Shown here: positions 8,610 to 18,070 of the stretch, piece after piece
Layout: each line of letters opens with the position of its first letter
How positions within the stretch are numbered: position 1 is the stretch's first letter
NCBI RefSeq assembly: GCF_023746535.1
Contig: NZ_CP098747.1
Span: 496,001 to 560,000, forward strand
Direction: 5' to 3'
Source of the DNA: Sneathiella marina
GTDB taxonomy: Bacteria > Pseudomonadota > Alphaproteobacteria > Sneathiellales > Sneathiellaceae
DNA: 64,000 nucleotides
Notes under the pieces: model-generated
Told to the model about the DNA's origin: nothing
Database searches by the model: none
Seen by the model: the letters and a program-made list of their open reading frames with translations, nothing else
Made by a program: the position numbers and the translations under genes

Positions 8610-8716
8610 AGATCAGCCCCTTATAATTCTATCCGGCATAAGGGTATTGTCTCGTACCGATCGCATGACGTCAAGACGGGACGCTTTCGCGCACCGTCCT
8701 TTAATGCAGTTTTATT

Positions 8717-9364
8717 TTAATGCTCGGAAATACCGCGATAGGCTTGATCGCCCCAAACTTCGCGTACTCTTTCATCCCGGCCGCATCTATATCTATAATA
8801 TTTATAACGGATTGGGTTCTTCGTATAATAATCCTGGTGATATTCTTCAGATGGATAAAAAGTTGTCGCATCGATTATAGGTGTGACAATCGAGCCCTTC
8901 AGAGCGCCGGACGCTTCAATTAATTCCTTGGAAATTTCTGCGTCTTGTCGTTGTTCCGGAGAATTGACAAAAATTGCCGTTTTGTAGCTCTCTCCTCGGT
9001 CACAAAACTGCCCGCCGTCATCTGTCGGATCAACACTGCGCCAGAAAATTTCCAGTAATTCCTGATAGGTTACAATGTCGGGGTCAAAGGTTATTTTAAC
9101 AGCTTCCAAATGTCCACTACCACCTGCTGTGACTATTTTATATGTTGGATCATTTACGGAGCCGCCGGTATAGCCGGACACAGTATCTAAGACACCAGGA
9201 ACGTTATCAAAATCAGATTCCACGCACCAAAAACAACCGCCTGCAAGAATGACAGATTCCGTATTGTCTGTAGCTTGCGCGTACCAAGTAATAAACGATG
9301 CTCCAAATATAGCTGCCATTGATACCAAGAATACGCGGCCAAGCTGCTTGATCATACTTTTCAT
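8717..9364 (-). CDS. msrA: Exported peptide-methionine (S)-S-oxide reductase MsrA
   Basis: A 215-residue protein. MsrA reduces S-epimers of methionine sulfoxide in proteins. The catalytic motif GGCFWCVE has the nucleophile at Cys44, followed by GVLDTVSGYTGG and the substrate-pocket segment EEYHQDYY. A resolving Cys lies near the C-terminus in YRYRCGRD. Residues 1-31 form a signal peptide or membrane anchor (GRVFLVSMAAIFGASFITWYAQA), so the enzyme works in the periplasm. I chose ATG 9364 because GGGAG lies 8 bases upstream; an ATG at 9379 overlaps that site. It lies just upstream of DUF5993-dsbB on the same strand, giving a periplasmic thiol and oxidative-repair neighbourhood. Confidence 0.92.
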   Translation of the reverse strand: MKSMIKQLGRVFLVSMAAIFGASFITWYAQATDNTESVILAGGCFWCVESDFDNVPGVLDTVSGYTGGSVNDPTYKIVTAGGSGHLEAVKITFDPDIVTYQELLEIFWRSVDPTDDGGQFCDRGESYKTAIFVNSPEQRQDAEISKELIEASGALKGSIVTPIIDATTFYPSEEYHQDYYTKNPIRYKYYRYRCGRDERVREVWGDQAYRGISEH

Positions 9365-9665
9365 TCGATGGTCTCCCATAATAATGCATTAACTGGAAAC
9401 TGGCGAAGCACGGTAAAAATTGCTAGCCCATCTCGCGAAAATTTGAATTCACAAATTTGCCAGTTCAGCGAAGCAATTTTCATAACAATTAGCATTACGG
9501 GTCGAAAAGGACGATCTCCTGTATGCGTCATTCTAAATTATCATAGTCACTCAAGGCTGATTACTTTGCTGTACATATACTCAACGACAGGGGAATATCT
9601 CGCTGAAGGCGTTGACGATATGGGATATTTACCTCTGGTGGGTATTTTGGAAAAATAATATCTTT

Positions 9666-10439
9666 CTACTCGGCATATCCTGGCATTTTGCGATCGAGTT
9701 TTCGCAGCAAGGCAGGCCAAGCTAGACCGGATACTCCGGTAAGACCATGAGCTCCTTGTTGTGCCGTCAGGTTCTTTACCGCGTCAGTGGGATAATGGAG
9801 CTTGCGATTGCCAGCTAGGCTTGCAACCTGCATTTCACAAGCCCGCTCCAGAAAATACATGGCTAAAAATGTGTCTGCAATTGTTTCCCCGAGTGCAAGT
9901 GTGCCGTGATTCCAAAGTAACATCAGCTTTTTGTCCGGGCCCAGATCCTGTTGCAACCGCGGGCGCTCGTCATGATTGAGGGCAATGCCTTCATACTCAT
10001 GATATGCAATTTGTTCACGGATCACTAATGCGGTTTGGTTCAGTGGCAGCAAACCATCTTCCTGCGTGGCGACGGCAGTACCGGCTGCTGTATGTAAATG
10101 CATGACACACGCCGCATCATGTCGTACTTCATGAACTGCCGAATGGATTGTAAAACCGGCGGGATTTACGGGATACGCATTTTCACCGACAACATCACCG
10201 TTCATATCAACTTTAACCAATGAAGAAGCCGTCATTTCTTCAAACATCAATCCATAAGGATTAATCAGAAAATGCCCTTCATCCCCGGGAAGCCTGGCTG
10301 AAATATGGGTGAATATCATATCATCCCAGCCATACAAGGCGACCAGGCGATAAGCTGCCGCTAAATCTACCCGTATTTTCCATTCTTCATCACTGACACG
10401 ATTTCGCATGGATGTTGTTTCGACAGATGTTAAATTCAC
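9666..10439 (-). CDS. Class II aldolase/adducin family protein
   Basis: A 257-residue protein of the class II aldolase fold (fuculose-1-phosphate aldolase, ribulose-5-P epimerase and adducin head). Metal-ligand histidines are visible as HLHTAAG (about 117-121) and in LWNHGTLALG (about 177). The segment FTHISARLPG near residue 43 and INPYGLMFEEMTASSL near 77 are characteristic. The conserved catalytic-type Glu and Tyr of sugar aldolases are not clear, as in the many non-aldolase members. The start is GTG at 10439, supported by AGGAGAA 7 bases upstream. It is single, followed by a 286-base gap in which I see nothing else. Confidence 0.85.
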   Translation of the reverse strand: MNLTSVETTSMRNRVSDEEWKIRVDLAAAYRLVALYGWDDMIFTHISARLPGDEGHFLINPYGLMFEEMTASSLVKVDMNGDVVGENAYPVNPAGFTIHSAVHEVRHDAACVMHLHTAAGTAVATQEDGLLPLNQTALVIREQIAYHEYEGIALNHDERPRLQQDLGPDKKLMLLWNHGTLALGETIADTFLAMYFLERACEMQVASLAGNRKLHYPTDAVKNLTAQQGAHGLTGVSGLAWPALLRKLDRKMPGYAE

Positions 10440-10630
10440 GGAATTTTCTCCTCTTTGCTCTTACTGGTTTGGACTTTGGTAAAGCTGATGGCCCAACAGA
10501 TTTTTTTTGAATTGTAGCGAAAACTTAGAAAAGAACACAGCATTCTCTTTTAATCGTTTTCCGATAACTACTTCTTAACAGATTTAAGGTTAATGTGCCC
10601 TCATACTTTACAGTGAAGAGGAATATTTCG

Positions 10631-12994
10631 TTGAAAAACGTTCTAGTTGGGAAAATCACAAAGATTTTTACAAAAAAATCAAATAATAAAGATTCAGAAA
10701 CCGATATTAAATACTCGAAATACGGAATAGGATTTCGACTTATATCTGCATTTTCTGTAGTTGCCTTGTTGATGGTCGGCATTTCAGTAATCAGCTGGAT
10801 TAGTCTTGGAAACTTGACAAGTGCACAAACAGATATGACTACACAAAAAGTCCCATCTATATCGTTGGCCTTAAAACTTGCAAATGAAACGACTTTGTTA
10901 GCTGCAGCTGCGCCGCAGTTGAGTAACTCCGTTTCCGATTCAGAGCGCAGTCAAAACTACAAAAGTATCTCGACTGCCGTGCAACAAGCGGTTGACCGGC
11001 TTGGTTCACTCAATGATTTCATGGCAGGGGATCCGGCGCTCGAAAAAATAGACGGAAGTTTGCAAAAACTCTCTCCTTTGTTCGCTCGCTTGAACGAAGA
11101 AGTAGAGAAACGTATTTCCTTATCATTGCTCCGTACAGATGTCGCTGATCGCTTGGGAGCGGTGGGAGACGTGCTAGATACAAGTTTAAGTTCTTTGCTG
11201 GTGCCTTTGAGAATAAGAGCTATTGAAAATGCTGATGCCTGGAATGAATTGCTGGATACGTCCGTCGACACAGCATTGTCTGGAACGAGGCCAAGATACA
11301 ATACAGATGAGCTTTCTTCTGCAGGCTTGGAAATCCTGAAATTCCAGGAGAATGTATATTCATTTGAAAGCAACGGGTATCTGATGATCAGCCTGCTTGC
11401 AGAAGGGCTCCAGGCTGAGGATGTGAAATCAGTTGCTAAGTTAGAAGAGGATTTCTTGTCATCAATTGCGACGATGTCGTCACCACTCGCCGAGCTCGAA
11501 AATTCGACTTCGAATGAGCAAACTGAAATCCTCAATCAAATCTTCAATGAGCTTCTTGAAATTGGTGTGACAGGTAAAAAAGTTGATGGAAAAGTAACGA
11601 CCGAAAACATTTTCAGCATTCGAACAAAGGAGCTGGAAGCTGCTGCGACAGCCCAGCAAGTTGTAATGGGCGCACGGTTCCTTGCAGCCGGACTTACCCA
11701 AAATGTTAATGCATTTGTTGAAGAGGTTGAAGCTTCTGTAAGTAATGCCGCTGAACAAAATGTTGGATTGGCGAACGATACAAAAATGACATTGTTGGTC
11801 TGTGCCTTAATTGGCGTATTGGCGGCAATCGCTATTGGCTGGTTCTATATTCGCGGAAATATTGTGCGACGGCTGATGTTGCTTGTCGGTTCCGCACAGC
11901 GCTTATCTGAAGGTGATCTTGCTTCAAGCATCTATCGTGACGGAAACGATGAGATTGCGCGAATGGGGTATGCGTTAGTTGGGTTTAGAGATACTGCGCG
12001 CGACGCAGAAGAAGCGCGCAGGGAAGCAGAAGATCAGCGTCAGAAGCGCGAAGAGGAAAAAATCAAACGCGAAGAAGAACAACGTATCGCCGAGGATAAA
12101 GCTCGTCAGGAAAAAGAGCAGAACCTGGCGGAGCTGGAAGCAACCAAACAGTCAGAAAAGAACCAGCTTGCTGATGATTTCGAAGGCAGTGTAAAGCATC
12201 TTGTCGAAAAATTTGCTGCGGCAACTTCTGAAATGACAGTGATGTCGCAATCCATGTCGGAAGCGGCTGCCGGAACAAGCCAGCGGGCTGCGACTGTAGC
12301 TTCAGCATCAGATATGGCCAGCTCCAGTGTAAACTCAGTGGCAGCAGCGACGGAAGAGCTTTCCTCTTCAATCAATGAAATTAGTCGGCAGGTCAACCAG
12401 GCCTCCAGCATCGCAAACGAAGCTGTAAGCGAAGCTGAGAGAACCAATGTGATGGTCAACAGCTTGAATGAAGCAGCATCAAGAATCGGCGATGTCGTGG
12501 GCCTAATCAATGATATTGCAGGGCAAACGAATTTGTTGGCACTTAATGCTACAATTGAGGCTGCCCGAGCTGGAGATGCCGGCAAAGGCTTTGCCGTTGT
12601 TGCGAGTGAAGTTAAAAACCTGGCAACACAAACCGCACGGGCAACCGAGGAAATTTCTGAACAAATTAAGGCTGTTCAGGAAGAAACAGGGAATGCTGTC
12701 GGGGCAATTGGCGGTATTACATCAACAATTAGTAGTATTAATGAAATTGCGACGACAATTTCTGCGGCTGTTGAGGAACAAGGTTCGGCAACTGGCGAGA
12801 TTAGTCGGAGCGTACAGCAGGCAGCGCAAGGATCTCAAGAAGTCTCTCAGAATATAACGTCAGTTAATGAGGCTGCAGCGAGCACGGGAAATACGGCTAC
12901 GCAAGTGAAGGAAGTGTCCGATCAGCTTGCGCAAGAAGTTTCCAGCCTCGATAAAGAAGTTGAGCGGTTTCTAGCTCAGGTGCGTGCAAGTTAA
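10631..12994 (+). CDS. Methyl-accepting chemotaxis protein with long charged coiled coil
   Basis: About 787 residues. Order: short basic cytoplasmic N-terminus, TM1 (about 38-60), a periplasmic helical sensor region of about 330 residues, TM2 ([18 protein letters not shown], about 392-412), HAMP, then a highly charged Glu/Arg/Lys helix (about 460-520, [16 protein letters not shown]). The signalling domain carries the conserved hairpin [31 protein letters not shown] in outline. No NWETF-type CheR/CheB tail is present. Starts: TTG at 10631 has AGAGGA 7 bases upstream; GTG at 10595 has AAGG at short spacing and would add 12 residues. A strong terminator follows. The ligand is unknown, but the next operon is an amino-acid-type ABC importer. 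Confidence 0.92.
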   Translation: MKNVLVGKITKIFTKKSNNKDSETDIKYSKYGIGFRLISAFSVVALLMVGISVISWISLGNLTSAQTDMTTQKVPSISLALKLANETTLLAAAAPQLSNSVSDSERSQNYKSISTAVQQAVDRLGSLNDFMAGDPALEKIDGSLQKLSPLFARLNEEVEKRISLSLLRTDVADRLGAVGDVLDTSLSSLLVPLRIRAIENADAWNELLDTSVDTALSGTRPRYNTDELSSAGLEILKFQENVYSFESNGYLMISLLAEGLQAEDVKSVAKLEEDFLSSIATMSSPLAELENSTSNEQTEILNQIFNELLEIGVTGKKVDGKVTTENIFSIRTKELEAAATAQQVVMGARFLAAGLTQNVNAFVEEVEASVSNAAEQNVGLANDTKMTLLVCALIGVLAAIAIGWFYIRGNIVRRLMLLVGSAQRLSEGDLASSIYRDGNDEIARMGYALVGFRDTARDAEEARREAEDQRQKREEEKIKREEEQRIAEDKARQEKEQNLAELEATKQSEKNQLADDFEGSVKHLVEKFAAATSEMTVMSQSMSEAAAGTSQRAATVASASDMASSSVNSVAAATEELSSSINEISRQVNQASSIANEAVSEAERTNVMVNSLNEAASRIGDVVGLINDIAGQTNLLALNATIEAARAGDAGKGFAVVASEVKNLATQTARATEEISEQIKAVQEETGNAVGAIGGITSTISSINEIATTISAAVEEQGSATGEISRSVQQAAQGSQEVSQNITSVNEAAASTGNTATQVKEVSDQLAQEVSSLDKEVERFLAQVRAS

Positions 12995-13014
12995 AGGGAC
13001 TCACATACACAGAT

Positions 13015-13063
13015 AAGGTGATATTTTCCGGAAAGAAGTTTCTGAAAATGTCACCTTTTTTTT
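13015..13063 (+). terminator. Rho-independent terminator after the chemoreceptor gene
   Basis: A 14-bp stem pairs 13015-13028 (AAGGTGATATTTTC) with 13044-13057 (GAAAATGTCACCTT), with one G-T wobble and a 15-base loop. It is followed by a run of eight T (13056-13063). It begins 20 bases after the stop codon. Confidence 0.85.
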
Positions 13064-13299
13064 AGTGAGAATATGCGGCGAAACCGGTGGCTTCTTATGT
13101 GTGGTTTTCCACATTGCTCACCAACATTCCAAAAAAAAATGATTTTTTTTACTGGCCAAATGAAAACAATTGAGTCAGTGTTAGCAAACAATAATTAAGA
13201 ATAACGTTTTTTTGGGAGGTGGGCGCCTAGGCGTCCGGAGGCGTTTTCGAATTTGAGTAGAACGTGCATCTGGGATCTTGGCGCAGCCAATGGTAATGC
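13064..13299 (+). promoter_or_regulatory. Leader region of the liv-type ABC operon
   Basis: About 235 bases between the terminator and the first ABC gene. The first half is very AT-rich. At 13221-13243 it turns abruptly GC-rich with two overlapping inverted repeats: CGCCTAGGCG (perfect, 13224-13233) and the imperfect GCGTCCGGAGGCG (13231-13243). Their position fits an operator or a 5' UTR structure. A 16-codon frame from TTG 13253 ends in TGA at 13301-13303, overlapping the GTG start of livG as GTGA. Confidence 0.45.
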
Positions 13300-14115
13300 G
13301 TGAATAATGAAATAGAGAGTACAAATTCAGCTACTTCTGTCGTGACAGATACGCTGCTAAGTGTTCAGGATGTTAGCGTCCATTTCGGCGGTATTATTGC
13401 TTTGGATGGCGTTTCGTTTGACATACCCGCAGGCCAAATCGTTGGTCTAATCGGCCCCAACGGTGCCGGTAAAACAACTTTGTTCAACTGTATCAGCCGG
13501 CTTTACAACGTAAATTCGGGCGATATTTTGTTCGAAGGAAAATCAATCCTTCAAAGCCCCATACATAAAATGAGTTCTATGGGAATTGGCCGTACGTTTC
13601 AGAATTTGGCGCTTTTTGCGAATTTAAGTGTGCTGGACAATGTTATGATTGGCGGTCATCCAACAGGTAAGACAGATTACGTAAGTAATGCGTTACATCT
13701 TCCCTGGACGCGGCGCGAGGAACGGGAGTTGCGCGATCGTGCGATGAGCGTTTTACGTTTTATGGGTCTTCAGGAAACAGCGTTGCAGCTCATTGGCGGT
13801 CTTCCCTTTGGAGTTCAAAAGCGATTAGAGATCGCGCGAGCTTTGATGAGCAAACCTAAGCTTCTGATGATGGACGAACCTGCTGGCGGCCTGAACCATA
13901 ACGAACTTTCAGACCTTGTCGCGACTATTCGGAAGATACGGGATGAGTTCGGGACTACGGTCCTCTTGGTTGAGCACCATATGGGGCTGGTTATGGAAGT
14001 TTCTGAAAAAGTTGTCGCATTGAGTTTCGGTAAGAAGCTTGCTGAAGGTGCGCCACGCGAAATTCAGGAACATCCTGATGTAATTGAAGCGTATCTGGGG
14101 ACGGGCAAGAAATGA
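13300..14115 (+). CDS. livG: HAAT-family ABC transporter ATP-binding protein (LivG-like)
   Basis: A 271-residue ATPase. Walker A is GPNGAGKTT (about 53-61), the signature region is PFGVQKRLEIARAL (about 169-182), and Walker B is LLMMDEPAGG (about 187-196), with a switch His in VEHHMGLVM. The insertion and C-terminal end (PDVIEAYLGTG) are typical of LivG, one of two cytoplasmic ATPases of branched-chain amino acid, amide or urea importers. The assigned GTG start lacks its own ribosome-binding site and may be translationally coupled to a short upstream frame. Its 3' end overlaps livF by 4 bases (ATGA). It is the first gene of a five-gene operon. Confidence 0.92.
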   Translation: MNNEIESTNSATSVVTDTLLSVQDVSVHFGGIIALDGVSFDIPAGQIVGLIGPNGAGKTTLFNCISRLYNVNSGDILFEGKSILQSPIHKMSSMGIGRTFQNLALFANLSVLDNVMIGGHPTGKTDYVSNALHLPWTRREERELRDRAMSVLRFMGLQETALQLIGGLPFGVQKRLEIARALMSKPKLLMMDEPAGGLNHNELSDLVATIRKIRDEFGTTVLLVEHHMGLVMEVSEKVVALSFGKKLAEGAPREIQEHPDVIEAYLGTGKK

Positions 14116-14825
14116 GCAGGTTACTTGAAGTAAAAGGCTTGGAAGCTTCCTATGGCCCGACAAAAGCTCTGCATGGATTGGATTTCGGCCTCGAAGACGG
14201 TGGTGTAACAACAATTCTAGGTGCGAATGGTGCTGGAAAAACCACGACATTGCGCGCCATTAGCGGAATGGTGACCCGTAACGGTGAGATTACGCTCGGT
14301 GGCAAAGAATTGAGTTCCATGCGGCCGGCTGAAATAACGCGTGAAGGAATCGCACATGTTCCTGAAGGTCGGGGGACATTCGTGAGGATGTCAACGGAAG
14401 ATAACCTGCAGCTGGGTGCTTATACGCGCAATGGAAAAGCGGAAATCGCAGAGGACATTGAGCGGGTTTATTCCTATTTTCCTATCTTGAAGCAGCGGCG
14501 AAACCAACAGGCAGGAACACTCAGCGGTGGTGAAGCACAAATGCTTGCTGTTGGTCGGGCTTTGATGTTGCGACCGAGATTGCTCTTGTTGGATGAGCCT
14601 TCTTTTGGATTGGCGCCTCTGATTGTTCAGGAGCTCTTCGAAATATTGAAGAAAATCAATTCTGAGGATGGCGTCAGCATGCTGCTGGTTGAGCAAAATG
14701 CGGCACTCGCACTTGAACTTGCTGATCACGCATATCTGCTGGAAACTGGCAACATCGTTATTTCAGGTACGTCAGAATCAATTCTTGAAAACGAGACCGT
14801 TCGCCGGTCCTATTTAGGGTATTAG
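14112..14825 (+). CDS. livF: HAAT-family ABC transporter ATP-binding protein (LivF-like)
   Basis: A 237-residue second ATPase of the importer. Walker A is GANGAGKTT (about 37-45), the signature is LSGGEAQMLAVGRAL (about 137-151), and Walker B is LLLLDEPSFGLAPL. The LivF-type segment HVPEGRGTFVRMSTEDNL is present, where most family members read EGRxxFxxLTVxENL. The C-terminal region EQNAALALELADHAYLLETG is as expected. It starts within the stop of livG and ends 11 bases before livH, so translation is probably coupled. Confidence 0.92.
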   Translation: MSRLLEVKGLEASYGPTKALHGLDFGLEDGGVTTILGANGAGKTTTLRAISGMVTRNGEITLGGKELSSMRPAEITREGIAHVPEGRGTFVRMSTEDNLQLGAYTRNGKAEIAEDIERVYSYFPILKQRRNQQAGTLSGGEAQMLAVGRALMLRPRLLLLDEPSFGLAPLIVQELFEILKKINSEDGVSMLLVEQNAALALELADHAYLLETGNIVISGTSESILENETVRRSYLGY

Positions 14826-14835
14826 GCAAGCTCCC

Positions 14836-15708
14836 ATGGAACTATTTTTGCAACAAATACTCACAGGCATAGCAAATGGTGCAATTTACGCCTGTTTAGC
14901 ACTTGCCGTAGTAATGATTTATCAAGCTATTGACCATTTCAATTTCGCTCAAGGCGAAATGGCGATGTTCAGTACATATATATGCTGGTCGATGATTGCT
15001 GTCGGTATTCCCTACTGGATTGCCTTTCTTCTCACAATTGTAATTTCCTTTACTGCAGGCGTTACAATTGAGCGGATTATCTTTAAGCCATTGCATAGTG
15101 CACCGGTTTTGAGCCATATCATTGTCTTTATTGGCCTGCTCGCTATTTTCAATAGTTTGGCCGGTGCGATTTGGGATCATACGATCAAGACCTTCCCGTC
15201 GCCGTTCCCGGAAGGATCCTTCGGTGGTCTTATTGGATTGCATGAAGTGGGAATGTTCTTTGTGACGCTCCTCCTGCTTGGCGCAATATTCTGCTTTTTT
15301 AAATACACCCGTATTGGAATGGCCATGCAGGCCGCCGCCGCAAATCCGGATTCTGCTGAACTTGTTGGTATCCGTGTCGGCTGGATGTTGGCGTTAGGTT
15401 GGGGCTTGGCAGCGGCGATTGGCGCAGTTGCAGGCATGATGATCGCTCCCATTGTGTTCCTGGATCCAAATATGATGCTAGGGATTTTGCTGTACGGCTT
15501 TGCCGCTGCTATCGTCGGCGGCATCACCAGCCCTGGCGGCGCGGTTGCGGGGGGCTTCCTTGTTGGGATCATTGAAAATCTCGCGGGCACCTATATTCCT
15601 GCTATCGGCAGTGAACTGAAATTGACGGTCGCTCTTGTTTTGATTGTGACGGTTCTTTTATTCAAACCGAACGGACTGTTTGGTAAATCCATTGTGACCA
15701 GGGTGTAG
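14836..15708 (+). CDS. livH: HAAT-family ABC permease (LivH-like)
   Basis: A 290-residue permease with about eight TM helices. The N-terminus LQQILTGIANGAIYACLALAVVMIYQ and NFAQGEMAMFSTYI are the conserved LivH entry motif (ANGAxYALxALGLxLIY... NFAQGxxxMxGAY). The C-terminal half has the coupling segment ANPDSAELVGIRVG and the GGITSPGGAVAGGFLVGIIENL motif. It forms the membrane channel with LivM. It lies 10 bases after livF, and LivM begins 4 bases after its stop. Confidence 0.92.
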   Translation: MELFLQQILTGIANGAIYACLALAVVMIYQAIDHFNFAQGEMAMFSTYICWSMIAVGIPYWIAFLLTIVISFTAGVTIERIIFKPLHSAPVLSHIIVFIGLLAIFNSLAGAIWDHTIKTFPSPFPEGSFGGLIGLHEVGMFFVTLLLLGAIFCFFKYTRIGMAMQAAAANPDSAELVGIRVGWMLALGWGLAAAIGAVAGMMIAPIVFLDPNMMLGILLYGFAAAIVGGITSPGGAVAGGFLVGIIENLAGTYIPAIGSELKLTVALVLIVTVLLFKPNGLFGKSIVTRV

Positions 15709-15712
15709 TAGC

Positions 15713-16708
15713 ATGACGACGGAAGTAGAAACAAATACTGACCCTAGATTAACCGTTGGCGCTAAGATCAACATTAAATGGGTTGGCCTCTTTATTATAT
15801 TGGGCATATTGCTGCCATTCGTTACTGAGGGCTATACATCCTTTCAGGCAACGCTGGTCATGATATATGCGATTGCCATATTAGGATTGAACCTGTTGAC
15901 CGGATTTAACGGTCAGTTTTCTCTGGGCCATAGCGCTTTTTATGCAGTGGGCGCCTATACAGCAGCAATTCTGGTCTATCACTTGGATTGGCCGGTATAT
16001 GTGACCATACCAATCGGCGGCGTTGTCTGTTTTGTTGCGGGATTCCTTTTCGGTTTGCCGGCACTACGGCTTGAAGGGTTGTATCTTGCTCTAGCGACGT
16101 TTGCGCTTGCGGTCGCCGTTCCGCAAATATTGAAATCTTCCCATCTGGAAGAATTGACCGGAGGCGTGCAAGGACTTGATATCTTTCGTCCGGATGTCCC
16201 TGCAATTCTGCCAATTAGTATGGATCAATGGTGGTATTTGATTACTTTCGGGATAATGCTTTTACTGTTTTGGGTAGCGTGGAACCTGATTAATAGTCGT
16301 TCCGGCCGAGCTATGATGGCAATTCGGGACAATCCCATTGCTGCTGCGTCTATGGGCATCAATACGTCTTTGTATAAATCTCTGACCTTTGGTGTGAGCG
16401 CATTTTATACTGGTATCGCTGGAGCGTTAAGTGCGATTGTCATCGAGTTTGTTGCGCCAGACAGCTTTACCTTCCAACTTTCCATCCTGCTATTTATTGG
16501 CTTAGTCGTTGGCGGAACCGGATCTATTTGGGGAGCTATATTTGGCGGATTGTTCATATTGATGGTGCCTAATATTGCAGAAGAAGTATCTACAGGCCTT
16601 TCTTATGCCGTATTTGGCGTTATCCTTATATTGGTGATTTATGTCATGCCCTCGGGAATAGCGGGTTTGGTAAACATACTGAGAGTTCGAATAAAGAAAA
16701 TGTTCTGA
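15713..16708 (+). CDS. livM: HAAT-family ABC permease (LivM-like)
   Basis: A 331-residue permease with a hydrophilic N-terminal tail of about 22 residues and about nine TM helices. Family motifs: LTGFNGQFSLGHSAFYAVGAYTAA in outline (GYxGQxSLGHAAFxGIGAY), GLYLALATFALA, the coupling helix MAIRDNPIAAASMGIN, and VVGGTGSIWGAIFGGLF. It pairs with LivH. A 64-base gap with a good ribosome-binding site separates it from the binding-protein gene, allowing independent expression of the latter. Confidence 0.92.
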   Translation: MTTEVETNTDPRLTVGAKINIKWVGLFIILGILLPFVTEGYTSFQATLVMIYAIAILGLNLLTGFNGQFSLGHSAFYAVGAYTAAILVYHLDWPVYVTIPIGGVVCFVAGFLFGLPALRLEGLYLALATFALAVAVPQILKSSHLEELTGGVQGLDIFRPDVPAILPISMDQWWYLITFGIMLLLFWVAWNLINSRSGRAMMAIRDNPIAAASMGINTSLYKSLTFGVSAFYTGIAGALSAIVIEFVAPDSFTFQLSILLFIGLVVGGTGSIWGAIFGGLFILMVPNIAEEVSTGLSYAVFGVILILVIYVMPSGIAGLVNILRVRIKKMF

Positions 16709-16772
16709 ATGCTCAGCAGCGTGCGTAGAGTGTAACCGTATAAAATACGGCAACTATAAACAGGAGGTACCA

Positions 16773-17987
16773 ATGAATACCGGGAGAAAATTTACATTAG
16801 CCTTGGCAGCAGTCGCTGCTATTGGACTTGCGGCAGGCTCAGCTGTTGCTGAAAAGGCCTATGGACCAGGCGTTACAGATACCAGCATTAAGCTAGGTAA
16901 TACAAATCCATATAGTGGCCCTGCAGCGGGTTATGGCACGATTGGTAAATCGATCAGTGCTTATTTTGACAAAGTGAATAAAGAAGGTGGCGTCAACGGG
17001 CGGACGATTGAATTTATCTCACTTGATGACGGCTACAGCCCCCCAAAAACTAAAGAGCAGACGCGAAAATTGGTTGAGCAGGATAAAGTTCTTCTGATTT
17101 TTCAGGGATTGGGCACGCCAACGAACTCTGCTGTTCACAACTACATGAACAAAAAGAAAGTTCCTCAGTTGTTTGTGGCAACAGGCGCAACAAAATGGGG
17201 GGATCCAGAAAATTTCCCTTGGACAATGGGTTGGCAGCCGAGCTACCAAACAGAAGGTAGATTGTTCGGTGCTTATATTATGGAAAATGTGAAGGACCCG
17301 AAAATTGGGATCCTGTATCAGAATGACGATTACGGCAAAGATTATGTCAAAGGTCTGAAGGATAAACTTGGTGATAAAGCAAGCGAATGGATCGTTGCAG
17401 AAGAAAGCTACGAAGTGACTGATCCGACCATTAGCTCGCAAATCATCAAGCTGAAAAATAGCGGCGCCAATGTTTTCTATAATGTATCGATACCAAAATT
17501 TGCAGCCCAGGCAATCAAAAAAGTGCGTGAGCTGGAATGGGATCCGGTCTTTTTGAACAATTCTGTTTCAAACTCTGTTGGTTCAGTTTACAAACCCGCC
17601 GGATTTGATAAATCAAAAGGTATCATTTCGCTTCAATATTATCAGGACCCGACTTCTCCTGATACACAGCAGACAGAAGCCTATGCGAAATGGAAAGCTT
17701 GGATGGAAGAGTATTATCCGGACGGCGATGTTTTGAATACTTTTAACGTTTATGGTTATCTCGTTGCTCAAACAATGGTGCAAGTTCTTGAGCAAGCCGG
17801 CGATAATTTAACTCGTGAAAATGTCATGAAGGAAGCCGCGAACCTCAATATGGAAATTGATATGTTCTTGCCGGGTGTATCTATCGAAACCAGCGCAACA
17901 GACTTCTATCCAATTGAGAAGATGATGCCGGTTCAGTTTAACGGTGAGCGCCTTGTTCCGATTGGTAAGGTGGTTTCTGCGAACTAG
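16773..17987 (+). CDS. livK: HAAT-family periplasmic substrate-binding protein (LivK-like)
   Basis: A 404-residue type I periplasmic binding protein with a signal peptide (MNTGRKFTLALAAVAAIGLA, cleavage after AVAEK). Features: DTSIKLGNTNPYSGPAAGYG near the mature N-terminus, a VNGRTIEFISLDDGYSPPKT strand-loop, ILYQNDDYGKDYVKGLKD, and FFYNVS-type hinge strands. AGGAGG lies 6 bases before the ATG. It is longer than LIVBP (about 345) and belongs to the roughly 400-residue branch often annotated as amino acid or amide binding. The branch is also found beside acyl-CoA or aromatic catabolism genes, so leucine is not certain. A strong terminator ends the operon. Confidence 0.9.
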   Translation: MNTGRKFTLALAAVAAIGLAAGSAVAEKAYGPGVTDTSIKLGNTNPYSGPAAGYGTIGKSISAYFDKVNKEGGVNGRTIEFISLDDGYSPPKTKEQTRKLVEQDKVLLIFQGLGTPTNSAVHNYMNKKKVPQLFVATGATKWGDPENFPWTMGWQPSYQTEGRLFGAYIMENVKDPKIGILYQNDDYGKDYVKGLKDKLGDKASEWIVAEESYEVTDPTISSQIIKLKNSGANVFYNVSIPKFAAQAIKKVRELEWDPVFLNNSVSNSVGSVYKPAGFDKSKGIISLQYYQDPTSPDTQQTEAYAKWKAWMEEYYPDGDVLNTFNVYGYLVAQTMVQVLEQAGDNLTRENVMKEAANLNMEIDMFLPGVSIETSATDFYPIEKMMPVQFNGERLVPIGKVVSAN

Positions 17988-18020
17988 TATTTTTAATAAT
18001 TCTCTGTAGTGAGAAAAAAG

Positions 18021-18051
18021 AAAAGGCAAAGGATATTCTCCTTTGCCTTTT
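18021..18051. terminator. Bidirectional terminator between livK and the alcohol dehydrogenase gene
   Basis: A perfect 13-bp stem pairs 18021-18033 (AAAAGGCAAAGGA) with 18039-18051, with loop TATTC. T residues follow on the plus strand, and an A-rich tract (18012-18024) precedes it, so it can terminate both livK and the convergent alcohol dehydrogenase gene. Confidence 0.85.
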
Positions 18052-18070
18052 TTATTGGCTCAAAATGCCC

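Noticed and set aside
9380-9665. Possible 96-codon gene on the plus strand between msrA and the aldolase gene
   Set aside because: Its start lies in the msrA leader, the product looks random with no domain or signal, and there is no ribosome-binding site.
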